Source: an uncultured Collinsella sp. (GTDB taxonomy: Bacteria; Actinomycetota; Coriobacteriia; Coriobacteriales; Coriobacteriaceae). From it: DNA of 26,178 bases. How positions within the stretch are numbered: position 1 is the stretch's first letter; the number at the start of each line of letters is the position of its first letter. The translations under genes were made by a program, and so were the position numbers. Of the stretch, positions 6,611-15,172 are shown piece after piece. The DNA lies in NCBI GenBank assembly GCA_902494765.1, contig CABUUK010000034.1, forward strand, positions 1 through 26,178, given 5' to 3'. The notes under the pieces are model-generated. The model was not told where the DNA came from. It saw nothing but the letters and a program-made list of their open reading frames with translations, and ran no database searches.

Positions 6611-7618
6611 CTAGTCGTTGAGTCCGTAGAACTCTTGAGAGGGGACGCGGTCGGTAAGAATCTCGAGCGCCCTATCCAAAGTAACACCGTTGTAGAGTGT
6701 TTGCTCTACGGCAAAGGTGAGCGGAATGTCTACGCCCAGTGAACGGGCAAGCTCGCTGACGCTGCGGGCCGCGACGGCGCCCTCAACCACCATATGCGTG
6801 CGCGTCTGATACTCGTCGAGCGACACGCCGTGGGCAAACTCGTAGCCAAAGGTGCGGTTGCGCGAGTGCTCCGAGGTGCAGGTGGCAATGAGGTCGCCCA
6901 TGCCGGCAAGTCCCATGCAGGTCATAGCTTGACCGCCGCGGGCATGCACCAGACGGCTAATCTCGGCCAGGCCGCGCGTCATGATGAGGGCGAGCGTGTT
7001 GTCGCCGGCACCGGTGCCGGCGGAGATGCCGCACACGATGGCGATGACATTTTTCATGGCGCCGCAGACCTCGACACCGGTCATGTCTTGCGACAGATAG
7101 ATGCGGAAGGCCGTGGACAGGAGCAGGTCCTTAAAGGTCTCCCCTATCTGCGGATGTTCGCTGGCGATGACGGCGGCAGAAAGCCCGCCGCGGCAGATCT
7201 CCTCGGCATGGTTGGGGCCCGAGAGCGCCGCCACGCGCGCCTCGTTGCCGATCTCGCTGGCGATGACCTCGCTCATGAGCAGGCCGGACTCGGGCTCAAT
7301 GCCCTTGGTGAGGCAGAGCACCGGGGTGTCGGCGGCGATGAAGGGGGCTGCCTGGTGGCAGACGTCGCGCAGATGCGTCGAAGGCACGGCAAAGATGATC
7401 GCATCAGCACCGTCAAGCGCCTGGGCCAGGTCCGTCGTAGCGACAACGTTTTCCGGCAGCACGTAGTCCACCAGATAGCGCGGGTTGCGGTGCTCGCCGT
7501 TGATGCCGGCGGCCGTCTGCTTGCCATGGGCCCACATGGTCACGCGCTCGGCTCGCGCGGCGGCAAGGCCGGCGACGGCGGTTCCCCAGGAGCCAGAGCC
7601 AATTAGCGCAACATTCAT
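6611..7618 (-). CDS. gpsA: Glycerol-3-phosphate dehydrogenase [NAD(P)+]
   Basis: The protein of 335 residues makes sn-glycerol 3-phosphate from dihydroxyacetone phosphate for phospholipid synthesis. The N-terminal Rossmann motif GSGSWGTAVA, FAVPSTHLRDV, TKGIEP and SGPNHAEE are present. The catalytic lysine is in VCGAMKNVIAI (near residue 190), and the substrate and NAD contacts are in SRNRTFG and EGAVAARSV. It lies 9 bases downstream of plsY, whose product uses glycerol 3-phosphate as substrate, so the pair forms a small phospholipid module. Confidence 0.96.
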   Translation of the reverse strand: MNVALIGSGSWGTAVAGLAAARAERVTMWAHGKQTAAGINGEHRNPRYLVDYVLPENVVATTDLAQALDGADAIIFAVPSTHLRDVCHQAAPFIAADTPVLCLTKGIEPESGLLMSEVIASEIGNEARVAALSGPNHAEEICRGGLSAAVIASEHPQIGETFKDLLLSTAFRIYLSQDMTGVEVCGAMKNVIAIVCGISAGTGAGDNTLALIMTRGLAEISRLVHARGGQAMTCMGLAGMGDLIATCTSEHSRNRTFGYEFAHGVSLDEYQTRTHMVVEGAVAARSVSELARSLGVDIPLTFAVEQTLYNGVTLDRALEILTDRVPSQEFYGLND

Positions 7619-7627
7619 GACTCTCTC

Positions 7628-8311
7628 CTACTTATCGTCGGGCTCGGTGACGCGCTTGGTAAACGAGAGCTTGGACTCCTTACCGGTCATGAGCTTTTTG
7701 ATGTTCGCGCGATGGGCCCACACCACGGTGATGCCGATCATCGCCATGCAGAACTTGAGGCCCAGGCTGCTGTACGGAAAGACCGCGCAAGCAGCGATGG
7801 GAAGGCCGATGGCAGCGGCAAGCGATCCCACCGACACATACTTGGTGATGGCGACGGCCACGATAAACATGCCCAGCAGCGACAGGCCAATAGGCCAGTA
7901 CCAGGCGAGGATGACACCCAGACCAACTGCGATACCCTTGCCGCCGTGGAAGTTGAGATAGGGCGAGAAGATATGGCCCCACACTGCCGCCAGGCAGATG
8001 ACGCCGAGCATCCAGTCGCCGGCGGCACCGGGAGCCATGATGCTCACGGGGAAGCCATAGCCCACGCTCGCGATGAACGGACGCGCGATAAGGACGCAGA
8101 TGGCGCCCTTCAGGCAGTCGAGCAGCAGCGTGAGCGCCGCGACCTTGGGGCCGGCCACACGCAGGGCGTTGGTGGTGCCGATGTTGCCGGAGCCCGCCTT
8201 GCGAATGTCGGTGTGGTTGAACACGCGGCCCAGGATCAGGCCAAACGGAATCGCCCCGATAAAGAACGAGACCACGGCGCAGATGGCGGTCAGCAGAATC
8301 GGATTATGCAT
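7628..8311 (-). CDS. plsY: Glycerol-3-phosphate acyltransferase PlsY
   Basis: The integral membrane enzyme of 227 residues transfers the acyl group from acyl-phosphate to glycerol 3-phosphate, the first step of phosphatidic acid synthesis. It has several hydrophobic helices and the conserved loops GSGNIGTTNALR, LDCLKGA and FHGGKGIAVGLG. The start is placed at ATG 8311 (MHNPILL) because an AGGAG lies 7 bases upstream and it overlaps the end of der by 8 bases. A longer frame to 8359 would add an unlikely basic, non-membrane extension. The C-terminal tail is charged and cytoplasmic. Confidence 0.95.
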   Translation of the reverse strand: MHNPILLTAICAVVSFFIGAIPFGLILGRVFNHTDIRKAGSGNIGTTNALRVAGPKVAALTLLLDCLKGAICVLIARPFIASVGYGFPVSIMAPGAAGDWMLGVICLAAVWGHIFSPYLNFHGGKGIAVGLGVILAWYWPIGLSLLGMFIVAVAITKYVSVGSLAAAIGLPIAACAVFPYSSLGLKFCMAMIGITVVWAHRANIKKLMTGKESKLSFTKRVTEPDDK

Positions 8312-9638
8312 CCTTTTGCTCCTTCTTCCTAAAGAAGAGTCGAATGGGCGTGCCGGCAAAGTCGAAGGTCGAGCGCATGCGGTTCTCCACGTAGCGCTGA
8401 TAGGTGTCGTTGACCAGATCGCTGTGGTTGACGAAGAACGTGAACGTCGGCGGGTTGACGCCCGTCTGGGTCACGTAGTGCATGCGCAGGCGGCGCTTGC
8501 CGTCCACCACGGTATGACCGAACTCGCGCAGGTCGGTGAGGAACGTGTTGAGGCGCGAGGTGCTGATCTTTTGCGAGCGCGTCTTCTCGGCGGCGTCTAC
8601 CATTGCCCAGATCTTCTCGACGCTGCGGCCGGTCAGGGCAGAGATGCGCAGGTACTGGGCCCAGGGAGCCATAACGCCCAGACGGCGGTCGATGGTCTCC
8701 ATGCAGGCCTCGCGCTTACGGTCGTCGTCGAGCAGATCCCACTTGTTGAGCAGCACCACGATGGCGCAGCCGCGCTCGATGGCAAGACCCATGACCTTCT
8801 GGTCCTGCTCAGTGACGCCCACGGAGGCATCGACGACGAGCAGCGCCACGTCGGCGCGGTCGATGGCACGCAGGCCGCGGACCATGGAGTAGTACTCGAT
8901 GTTCTCGTACACAGTGCTCTTCTTGCGGATGCCCGCGGTATCGACCATGCGGTAGTGCTTACCGTTGCGCTCCACGACGGTGTCGATGGCGTCGCGCGTC
9001 GTGCCGGCAATGTTGGACACGATGGAGCGGTCGGCGCCCAGGATGCGGTTGAACAGCGAAGACTTACCGGCGTTGGGGCGGCCGATGATAGCGACGTTCA
9101 GCGCGTCGGGGAACTCATCGGCGACCTCGTCCTCTTCCTCGGGAAGCAGGGCCACGATGTCGTCGAGCAGGTCGCCCGTGCCGTGGCCGTGCAGGGCCGA
9201 GAGCGGCGTGGGCTCGCCGATACCGAGCGAATAGAACTCCCAGATGCTGTCGTTCTCTCGATCGGGGTTGTCGAGCTTGTTCACCAGCAGAAAGACCGGC
9301 TTGTCGCAGCGCTTGAGCATGCGAGCGACCGACTCGTCCTCCTCGGTGACGCCGGTGCGGCCGTCGACCACAAACAGGATGACGGCGGCTTCCTCGGCGG
9401 CGGCAAGGGCCTGGTCGCGGATGGACGTGGCAAACACGTCATCGCTCTTGAGCGGCTCGATACCGCCCGTGTCGACGATAGTGAACTCGCGGCCGTTCCA
9501 ATCGGCCGTGTGGTACGAGCGGTCGCGCGTGACGCCGCGGGACTCGTGGACGATGGCGTCCGAGGTCTGGGCCAGGCGGTTGACGAGCGTGGACTTGCCC
9601 ACGTTGGGGCGTCCGACGACGGCGACGATAGGTTTCAT
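8304..9638 (-). CDS. der: Ribosome-associated GTPase Der (EngA)
   Basis: The protein of 444 residues has two tandem GTPase domains. The first has GRPNVGKS at 9-16, a DTGG switch and NKLD. The second has GRPNAGKS near 185, DTAG and NKWD. A C-terminal KH-like domain ends GTPIRLFFRKKE. Der is needed for maturation of the 50S ribosomal subunit. An acidic linker (PEEEDEVADE) separates the G domains. The start is the ATG at 9638, with AAAGGAGA just upstream and a 10-base gap to the preceding stop; the frame runs on to 9809 but without Der-like sequence. Confidence 0.97.
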   Translation of the reverse strand: MKPIVAVVGRPNVGKSTLVNRLAQTSDAIVHESRGVTRDRSYHTADWNGREFTIVDTGGIEPLKSDDVFATSIRDQALAAAEEAAVILFVVDGRTGVTEEDESVARMLKRCDKPVFLLVNKLDNPDRENDSIWEFYSLGIGEPTPLSALHGHGTGDLLDDIVALLPEEEDEVADEFPDALNVAIIGRPNAGKSSLFNRILGADRSIVSNIAGTTRDAIDTVVERNGKHYRMVDTAGIRKKSTVYENIEYYSMVRGLRAIDRADVALLVVDASVGVTEQDQKVMGLAIERGCAIVVLLNKWDLLDDDRKREACMETIDRRLGVMAPWAQYLRISALTGRSVEKIWAMVDAAEKTRSQKISTSRLNTFLTDLREFGHTVVDGKRRLRMHYVTQTGVNPPTFTFFVNHSDLVNDTYQRYVENRMRSTFDFAGTPIRLFFRKKEQKDA

Positions 9639-9648
9639 CTGCTCTCCT

Positions 9649-11091
9649 TTAATGGGTAGGGTCAGCGGAATTAGTAGAGTCGGCAGGCACAATGCCAAGG
9701 ATATGCTCCAGGGTATCGAGCAGCTCATGCGGCATGGTCGACACCATATGAACCTCGGCGCCGCGACTGGTAAGGCTTGCGAGTAAATCGTCACGATGAT
9801 ACTCGTCAAGCGTCATGCCGTCAGCGTTGAACATGAGCTTAGGCACAAAGAGCATAACCCCCGACAGGTCTTGCGGCAGCTGCTCAAGGATATCGCTCGC
9901 GACGATGAGGCCGGTCACGTCCACGTTGCCGCCAAAGTAGCGGTTCTTGATGGCCGTGACAGTGCCGGCAAGGCCGTGTGGCGATTCCACAAAGCGGGCC
10001 ACCGTATCGCGCGCGCTGGCGCCGGAGAGGCACAGAAGGCGCTGGCTACGGGCTGCGATTGCCTCGCGAACGCGGGCAAGGCGCTCGGTGTCGGCGGCAA
10101 GCACGTCGTCGGTCTCGTCTAGATACGAGCGGATCATGCCGATGCCGTCGTAGTACTGCGGGTAGCCGTCGTAGAAATCGGCCTCGGGCGGCTCGATGCC
10201 GGCGTCCAGATAGAACTCGTCGCTCATCTGGAAGGTGTGGCGGCCAAAGCGCTCGAAGGCGCGGTCCTGGTAGGGCCGGATCATGGCGATAGTCTCGCGT
10301 GCGAGCTCGGGTTTGTCGCTGTAGGACCAGCTAAAACGGTTCTGATGCTTGGTAAAACCGAGCGGCACAATGCCCAGGCTGGTGATTTGCTCGTGCTCCT
10401 CGCAAAAGCGCAGGGTCTTTTCCAGCTCCTCGCCGTCGTTCATGCCGGGGCACAAAACGATCTGCGCGTGGATCTCGATGCCGGCGGCCATGATGGTCTC
10501 GAGCACGTCCATGCCGCGCTGGGCGTTGCGGCCCATCATGCGGCGGCGGACGTCGGGGCTCACGGCATGGACCGACACGTTCATAGGGCTCATGTTGCGT
10601 TGGATGACGTTTTGCACGTCCTCGTCGGTGAGGTTCGTGAGCGTGACGAAGTTGCCCTGCAAAAAGCTCAGGCGATAGTCGTCGTCGCGAATGTAGAGCG
10701 TGGAGCGGCCGCCCTTGGGCAACATGGTCATAAAGCAGAACACGCAGGCGTTTACACAGGTACGCATGCCGTCGAAGATGGGGCCGTCGAACTCAAGACC
10801 CCAATCCTCGCCGGGAAAACGGTCGAGCTCCACGGGGGTGACAGTGCCGTCGCGCGGATCGAATACCTCCAAATCAACGGTGTCGTCGTCGGCCTCCCAA
10901 AGCCATACGATCATGTCGGTGAGCGCCTCACCGTTGACCGTGAGCACGCGCATGCCCGGCTCGATACCCACATCCCACGCGGGCGATTCGGGACGCACGT
11001 TCTTTACGAGCGCGCCCTCACCCGGCTCGGGGTCGCGGCTGCGCCCGTAATCGGCCACCTCGGCGGCGTATGCGGGTACGGTCTGTTCCAT
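9649..11091 (-). CDS. PDZ / radical SAM / DUF512 protein
   Basis: The protein has 480 residues. A PDZ-like N-terminal part (about 27-65: NVRPESPAWDVGIEPGMRVLTVNGEAL) is followed by a radical-SAM-type cluster motif CVNACVFC (Cys112, Cys116, Cys119; spacing CxxxCxxC). A C-terminal DUF512-type region follows, with FTKHQNRFSWSY, MSDEFYL and FGGNVDVTGL. The family is common in Clostridia and Actinobacteria and its reaction is unknown. The start is ATG 11091, 2 bases after the ispH stop; the longer frame to 11313 overlaps ispH in full and is low quality. Its place between ispH and der suggests coexpression with a 4Fe-4S enzyme and a ribosome GTPase, but no functional link is shown. Confidence 0.9.
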   Translation of the reverse strand: MEQTVPAYAAEVADYGRSRDPEPGEGALVKNVRPESPAWDVGIEPGMRVLTVNGEALTDMIVWLWEADDDTVDLEVFDPRDGTVTPVELDRFPGEDWGLEFDGPIFDGMRTCVNACVFCFMTMLPKGGRSTLYIRDDDYRLSFLQGNFVTLTNLTDEDVQNVIQRNMSPMNVSVHAVSPDVRRRMMGRNAQRGMDVLETIMAAGIEIHAQIVLCPGMNDGEELEKTLRFCEEHEQITSLGIVPLGFTKHQNRFSWSYSDKPELARETIAMIRPYQDRAFERFGRHTFQMSDEFYLDAGIEPPEADFYDGYPQYYDGIGMIRSYLDETDDVLAADTERLARVREAIAARSQRLLCLSGASARDTVARFVESPHGLAGTVTAIKNRYFGGNVDVTGLIVASDILEQLPQDLSGVMLFVPKLMFNADGMTLDEYHRDDLLASLTSRGAEVHMVSTMPHELLDTLEHILGIVPADSTNSADPTH

Positions 11092-11093
11092 GG

Positions 11094-11993
11094 TTAGCGG
11101 CAAAGCTCCTTGATGCGCTCGACGGCGCGCTCGATGTGTTCTTGCGGGGTGGAGGCTCCGGCGGTGATGCCGATGTGGTGAGCGTCGGTAAACCACGCGG
11201 CCTGGAGCTCGGAAGCTTCCTCGATGTGATGCGTGTGCTCGCAGGCATCTGCGCAAATCTGAGCCAGGCGGCGGGTGTTGCCCGAGTTCTTGCCACCCAC
11301 GACAACCATGCAATCACAGCGGTTGGCAAGTGTGGCTGCTGCCTGTTGACGCTCGCTCGTGGCGGCGCAGATGGTGTTGATCACGCGCAGCTCCTGCACG
11401 CGCGGGGTGATGGCAGCCACGACCTCGGCGAGGTTCTGCGCGGTCTGGGTGGTCTGCACAACCAGGCCCACCTTGCCCTTGAGCGACAAGGCGTTGGCAT
11501 CGGCGGCACAGCTCGCGACCTGCGCATCATTGCCGGCGTGGCCTAGGATGCCCTCCACCTCGGGATGGCCCGGCTCACCCACGACCACCACGTGGTAGCC
11601 CTCGCGCACCAGGTGCTCGGCTGCCACGTGAACCTTCTTGACGTAAGGGCAGGTGGCGTCGATGACGTTAAGGCCACGCTCGCGAGCGGCATCGATGACC
11701 TGCGGCACCACACCGTGGGCGCGGATGATCACGGTGCCGGTTGCGGCATTATCCAGGTTCTCGGCCAGGCCAACGCCTGCCTCAGCGAGCTCGCGTACCA
11801 CGATAGGGTTATGGATGAGCGGGCCCAAGGTATGGACCTGAGCGCACTCTCCTGCCTGCGGTGCGGCGGCCAGCGCCATATCGAGCGCACGCTGTACGCC
11901 GTAGCAAGTGCCGGCGTGGGCGGCGATCTCGATGGTAGGCGCGGTTGCCTGGTCGGACGCAGTCGCGGCAGTGTTCGTCACGTTCTCGCTCAT
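11094..11993 (-). CDS. ispH: 4-hydroxy-3-methylbut-2-enyl diphosphate reductase
   Basis: The iron-sulfur enzyme of 299 residues carries out the last step of the MEP isoprenoid pathway, producing IPP and DMAPP. The three cluster cysteines are in AGTCYGVQRAL (Cys30), DATCPYVKK and NTICAATSERQ. VIIRAHGV, GEPGHPEV, GGKNSGNTRRL and GASTP motifs are also seen. The start is the ATG at 11993 (MSENVTN), 2 bases after the plsC stop; an in-frame ATG at 12023 would overlap plsC by 28 bases. The first 20 residues are Thr/Ala-rich and not conserved-looking. Confidence 0.96.
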   Translation of the reverse strand: MSENVTNTAATASDQATAPTIEIAAHAGTCYGVQRALDMALAAAPQAGECAQVHTLGPLIHNPIVVRELAEAGVGLAENLDNAATGTVIIRAHGVVPQVIDAARERGLNVIDATCPYVKKVHVAAEHLVREGYHVVVVGEPGHPEVEGILGHAGNDAQVASCAADANALSLKGKVGLVVQTTQTAQNLAEVVAAITPRVQELRVINTICAATSERQQAAATLANRCDCMVVVGGKNSGNTRRLAQICADACEHTHHIEEASELQAAWFTDAHHIGITAGASTPQEHIERAVERIKELCR

Positions 11994-11995
11994 GG

Positions 11996-12724
11996 CTAGA
12001 ACCTGCCCGGATGCTCGGCGCACAATTCGTCGCGCATGGCGTAGACGCGGTTCATGGCCTCGGACTCAAACCATTCCAGGCGCTCCGTGCGCTTAAGCCC
12101 GGCCGGTGCGTCGGAAAGCGAGACAGCCTTGCCGGCGCGGATCCAGCACTTTTTGGGGCGCATGAGCTTTTTGCCCGCGGGCGTGATATCGGACCAGCCG
12201 CAGATGGCGAGCGGGTTCACAGGTGCCTTGCCCATCTGGGCGATGAGCGCAAAGCCGCCGTGTACCTCGGGCTTGATCTCGCGCGAGCGGATGCGCGTTC
12301 CCTCGGGGAAGATCAGGACGTCCTCGCCGCGCTGCAGCGCATGCTGAGCGGCGCGCAGGCACTTCATATCGGCAGTACCACGCTCCACGGGGATGCCGCC
12401 AACGCGGCTAAAGGCCCAGCGCACAATCTTGCTCTTGGCGAACTCGGACTTAAAGATGGGACGAATGCGGCGGCCCCCAAAGAACAGCGCCGTCTCCACG
12501 GCCAGGAGCTCGGCCATCGAGGTGTGGTTGCAGATGACCACGCTGCCGCGGCCTTCCTGGCGCTCAAACAGAAGATTGGCGTCCTCGACCTTCCAGCGCC
12601 ACATGAGCTTGGAGAAAGCCCAAAGGATGGCCATGACTACGACTACGGTGCCGCGGATGAGCGCCGGGAACTCTGCATAAGGAGCGTTGTAATAATCCTC
12701 GGGCGTCTGATTAAACAGGCGCAT
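11996..12724 (-). CDS. plsC: 1-acyl-sn-glycerol-3-phosphate acyltransferase family protein
   Basis: The protein of 242 residues has a membrane helix at about 23-41 and a PlsC-type acyltransferase domain. It likely acylates lysophosphatidic acid at position 2, following PlsY. Motif III is clear (FPEGTRIRS), and IPVERG and the C-terminal PVNPLAICGWS strand resemble the family. Motif I reads NHTSMAE, that is His67-x4-Glu72, where the catalytic dyad is normally His-x4-Asp. AGGAGG of the ribosome-binding site overlaps the last codons of cmk, so the two genes are coupled. Confidence 0.9.
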   Translation of the reverse strand: MRLFNQTPEDYYNAPYAEFPALIRGTVVVVMAILWAFSKLMWRWKVEDANLLFERQEGRGSVVICNHTSMAELLAVETALFFGGRRIRPIFKSEFAKSKIVRWAFSRVGGIPVERGTADMKCLRAAQHALQRGEDVLIFPEGTRIRSREIKPEVHGGFALIAQMGKAPVNPLAICGWSDITPAGKKLMRPKKCWIRAGKAVSLSDAPAGLKRTERLEWFESEAMNRVYAMRDELCAEHPGRF

Positions 12725-12727
12725 GGG

Positions 12728-13414
12728 CTACCTCCTTTGGTTGATGAGGTCCTCGATAATGCGGACGACCTCGTCGATGGTGTGGGCGGTGGAGTCGACG
12801 TGCACGGCGTCCTCGGCGGGCACGAGCGGGGCGACCTCGCGGCTGCTGTCGAGCTTGTCGCGCTGCTTAAGGGCGTCGAGGGTCTCGTCGACCTCGGCTT
12901 CGAGCTGCTCGCTGGTGAGCGGCTGCGCATCGTTCTGGTGGCGCTGCAGCACGCGGCGACGGGCGCGCTCACGCGGGTCGGCGGTCAGAAAGACCTTGAC
13001 CTGCGCGTTGGGGAATACGACGGTTCCGATGTCGCGACCCTCGGCCACGATATCGCGGTCCTCGGCGGCGCGGCGCTGATGGATGAGCATGGCCGCGCGC
13101 ACGCCCGGGTAGGCCGAGACCTTGGACACGTTAGCGTCGACCTGCGGGGTGCGAATGGCAGCCGAGGCATCCTGGCCGTCGATGGTCAGGCGCGTGTCCT
13201 CGCCAGTGCCGTTGGTAAAGCGGATTTCGATCTGCTCGGCGAGGGCGTCGATGGCCGCCTCGTCGTCCAGGTCGATGCCGCGGTCGAGCGCGGCGAAGGT
13301 GACGGCGCGATACATGGCGCCCGTATCGAGCTTGTTAAAGCCCAGCTGGCGGGCAATCTCCTTGGCGATGGTGGACTTGCCGGAACCGGCGGGGCCGTCG
13401 ATGGCGACGATCAT
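12728..13414 (-). CDS. cmk: Cytidylate kinase
   Basis: The protein of 228 residues phosphorylates CMP/dCMP. The P-loop is IDGPAGSGKST (residues 5-15), followed by KLDTGAMYRAVT for nucleotide binding, QDASAAIRTP, AEGRDIGTVVFP and the lid RARRR. The ATG at 13414 has AAAGGAAG about 7 bases upstream. A 66-base gap separates it from rluB, one of the larger gaps in the series, but no clear promoter is seen there. Confidence 0.96.
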   Translation of the reverse strand: MIVAIDGPAGSGKSTIAKEIARQLGFNKLDTGAMYRAVTFAALDRGIDLDDEAAIDALAEQIEIRFTNGTGEDTRLTIDGQDASAAIRTPQVDANVSKVSAYPGVRAAMLIHQRRAAEDRDIVAEGRDIGTVVFPNAQVKVFLTADPRERARRRVLQRHQNDAQPLTSEQLEAEVDETLDALKQRDKLDSSREVAPLVPAEDAVHVDSTAHTIDEVVRIIEDLINQRR

Positions 13415-13480
13415 GCAATGCTTCCTTTCGATGGTTGGCGTGCTGGTATGGTTCGCGGGCGTTGGGACGCGGCGGGTTGC

Positions 13481-14446
13481 CTAACCCGTGTAGCGCTCGC
13501 GGTAGGTGTTGCGCTTGGGTGCGGAGCCGTGGCTGCCGTGGTGACGCGTGCGGCTTGCGGGCATGTCTTGGGGCTTGCCGCCGTTGCGCTTGGCGCTCGC
13601 CTGCTTGGGCGGGATGCCGCCGCTTTTGAGGACCTGCACCTCGCGGTCGGTGAGCTCGCGCCACGAGCCCTTGGCCACGTCCTTGAGCTCCAGGCCGGCA
13701 AAGTTGCAGCGATGCAGACGGATTACCGGGTGGTGAATCTTGCTCAGCATGCGCTTAACCTGGTTCTTGCGGCCTTCGCGGATGATGATCTCCACGGCGG
13801 TGGTGCCGGGCTTGACGCCCTGGGGAGCTACGGCTTCGGCCTCGCGTGCGGTGATGATGCGGCAGATTGCCGGCTGGCATAGGCCGTCGTCGAGCTCGAT
13901 GCCACGGCGGAGCGGCGTAAAATCGCGGTCTGATAAGTCTCCGTCCACGAGTGCCTGGTAGGTCTTGTAGACGTGCTTGCTGGGATGCAGCAGGTCCTGC
14001 GACAGGTCGCCGTCGGTGGTAAAGAGCAAAAGGCCTGTGGTGTCGCGGTCCAGGCGACCCACCGGGAAAAGTCCCGGAAAGCGGTCGCGGGGGACCAGGT
14101 CGGCCACGCAAGGGCGCTCCTGCGGGTCGCTCATGGTGGTGAGGTAGCCGGTCGGCTTGTAGAGCATCAAGTACACGGCACCCTGGTTGAGCTTGACGGG
14201 CATGCCGTCGACCTCAATGTGATCATGGTCGACGTCGACCTTGGTGCCCAGCTCAGTTGCGACCTGGCCGTTGACGGTCACGCGGCCGGCAGTCATCAGG
14301 TCCTCCGAGCCGCGGCGGCTCGCCACGCCCGCGCGCGCCAAAAAGCGCTGCAGGCGCATGGTGTGCGGGTAGACGGACTGGGCGTCGGTCGCGGGCGCTG
14401 TGCTGTCCGTGGCGCGCGTCTCCCCTACTTCGTTAGTCCTCGTCAT
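13481..14446 (-). CDS. rluB: Ribosomal large-subunit pseudouridine synthase (RluB/RsuA family)
   Basis: The protein of 321 residues has an N-terminal S4 RNA-binding domain from about residue 30 (MRLQRFLARAGVASRRGSEDL) and a catalytic domain with VGRLDRDTTGLLLFTTDGDL, where Asp133 is the catalytic aspartate. It modifies 23S rRNA. A basic C-terminal tail (KRNGGKPQDM to RERYTG) is likely disordered. The start is ATG 14446, which overlaps the scpB end by 14 bases and has AAGGA 5 bases upstream. Met30 is an alternative start that would begin at the S4 domain. The scpA-scpB-rluB-cmk order is common in Gram-positive bacteria. Confidence 0.93.
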   Translation of the reverse strand: MTRTNEVGETRATDSTAPATDAQSVYPHTMRLQRFLARAGVASRRGSEDLMTAGRVTVNGQVATELGTKVDVDHDHIEVDGMPVKLNQGAVYLMLYKPTGYLTTMSDPQERPCVADLVPRDRFPGLFPVGRLDRDTTGLLLFTTDGDLSQDLLHPSKHVYKTYQALVDGDLSDRDFTPLRRGIELDDGLCQPAICRIITAREAEAVAPQGVKPGTTAVEIIIREGRKNQVKRMLSKIHHPVIRLHRCNFAGLELKDVAKGSWRELTDREVQVLKSGGIPPKQASAKRNGGKPQDMPASRTRHHGSHGSAPKRNTYRERYTG

Positions 14447-15161
14447 ACAAATCCTTCGAGGTCTCGTCGACGACCAGGGCCTCCAAGTCCTCGACTGCAT
14501 CAACATCTTCAACATCGGTATCGAGCAGTTCGCGCTCTTCGTCCAAGTCCTCTGCCTGCTCCTCCAGTGTGGACTGAATACTGCGGCCGCTCAGGCGCTC
14601 GCGGATAAACTGGCGCGACTGCTCGTCGGGGGCAAACTGCTCCAAGTCGGGCAGGTCGTGGGTGGAGCGCAGACCGAACTTTTCCAAGAAGGCGTTGGTC
14701 GTGCCGTAGATGATGGCTTGACCGCGCTGGGGATCGCGGCCGAGCTCGCGCACCAGACCCTTGTCCACGAGCGACGCGATGACGCCGTCGGAATTGACGC
14801 CGCGGATGCCCTTGACCACCTCGCGCGTGACGGGCTGGTGGTAGGCGATGACGGCCAGGGTTTCGAGCGCCGCCTGCGATAGCTTTTGCGTGTCCCAGCT
14901 CAACACATAGGCCTCGACCACGTCGTGGTAGGCGGGGTGCGTAAACAGGCGCCAGCCGCCGGCGACCTCGCGCAGCTGAAAGCCGCGGTTGGCCTCCTCG
15001 TACTCAACCTTGAGCTCGGCGAGCAGCGATGCGCATTCGCCGGGGGCGATATCCAGTGCGCCGGCCAGCGCGGGCGCACTCACCGGGTCGCTCGACACCA
15101 GCAGCAGCGCCTCGAGGGCGCCTTTGAGGCTGTTTGCCTCCAGCGTGGAAAGGGTTGACAT
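14433..15161 (-). CDS. scpB: Segregation and condensation protein B
   Basis: The protein of 242 residues has the two winged-helix domains of ScpB: LKGALEALLLVSSDPVS at the N-terminus and LSQAALETLAVIAYHQPVTREVVKGIRGVNSDGVIASLVDKGLV in the middle, then GQAIIYGTTNAFLEKFGL. The last 50 residues are very acidic (long Asp/Glu-rich tail). It is the kleisin-associated subunit of the SMC condensin complex. A GGAG lies upstream of the ATG at 15161, just after the scpA stop. Confidence 0.95.
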   Translation of the reverse strand: MSTLSTLEANSLKGALEALLLVSSDPVSAPALAGALDIAPGECASLLAELKVEYEEANRGFQLREVAGGWRLFTHPAYHDVVEAYVLSWDTQKLSQAALETLAVIAYHQPVTREVVKGIRGVNSDGVIASLVDKGLVRELGRDPQRGQAIIYGTTNAFLEKFGLRSTHDLPDLEQFAPDEQSRQFIRERLSGRSIQSTLEEQAEDLDEERELLDTDVEDVDAVEDLEALVVDETSKDLYDED

Positions 15162-15172
15162 GGTTGCGGCTC

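Noticed and set aside
5513..6742. 409-codon plus-strand frame
   Set aside because: It is antisense to the cysteine desulfurase and rpe genes and has no protein-family motifs.
11945..13882. 645-codon plus-strand frame
   Set aside because: It lies opposite plsC, cmk and rluB, which are certain. It is a typical antisense shadow in high-GC DNA.
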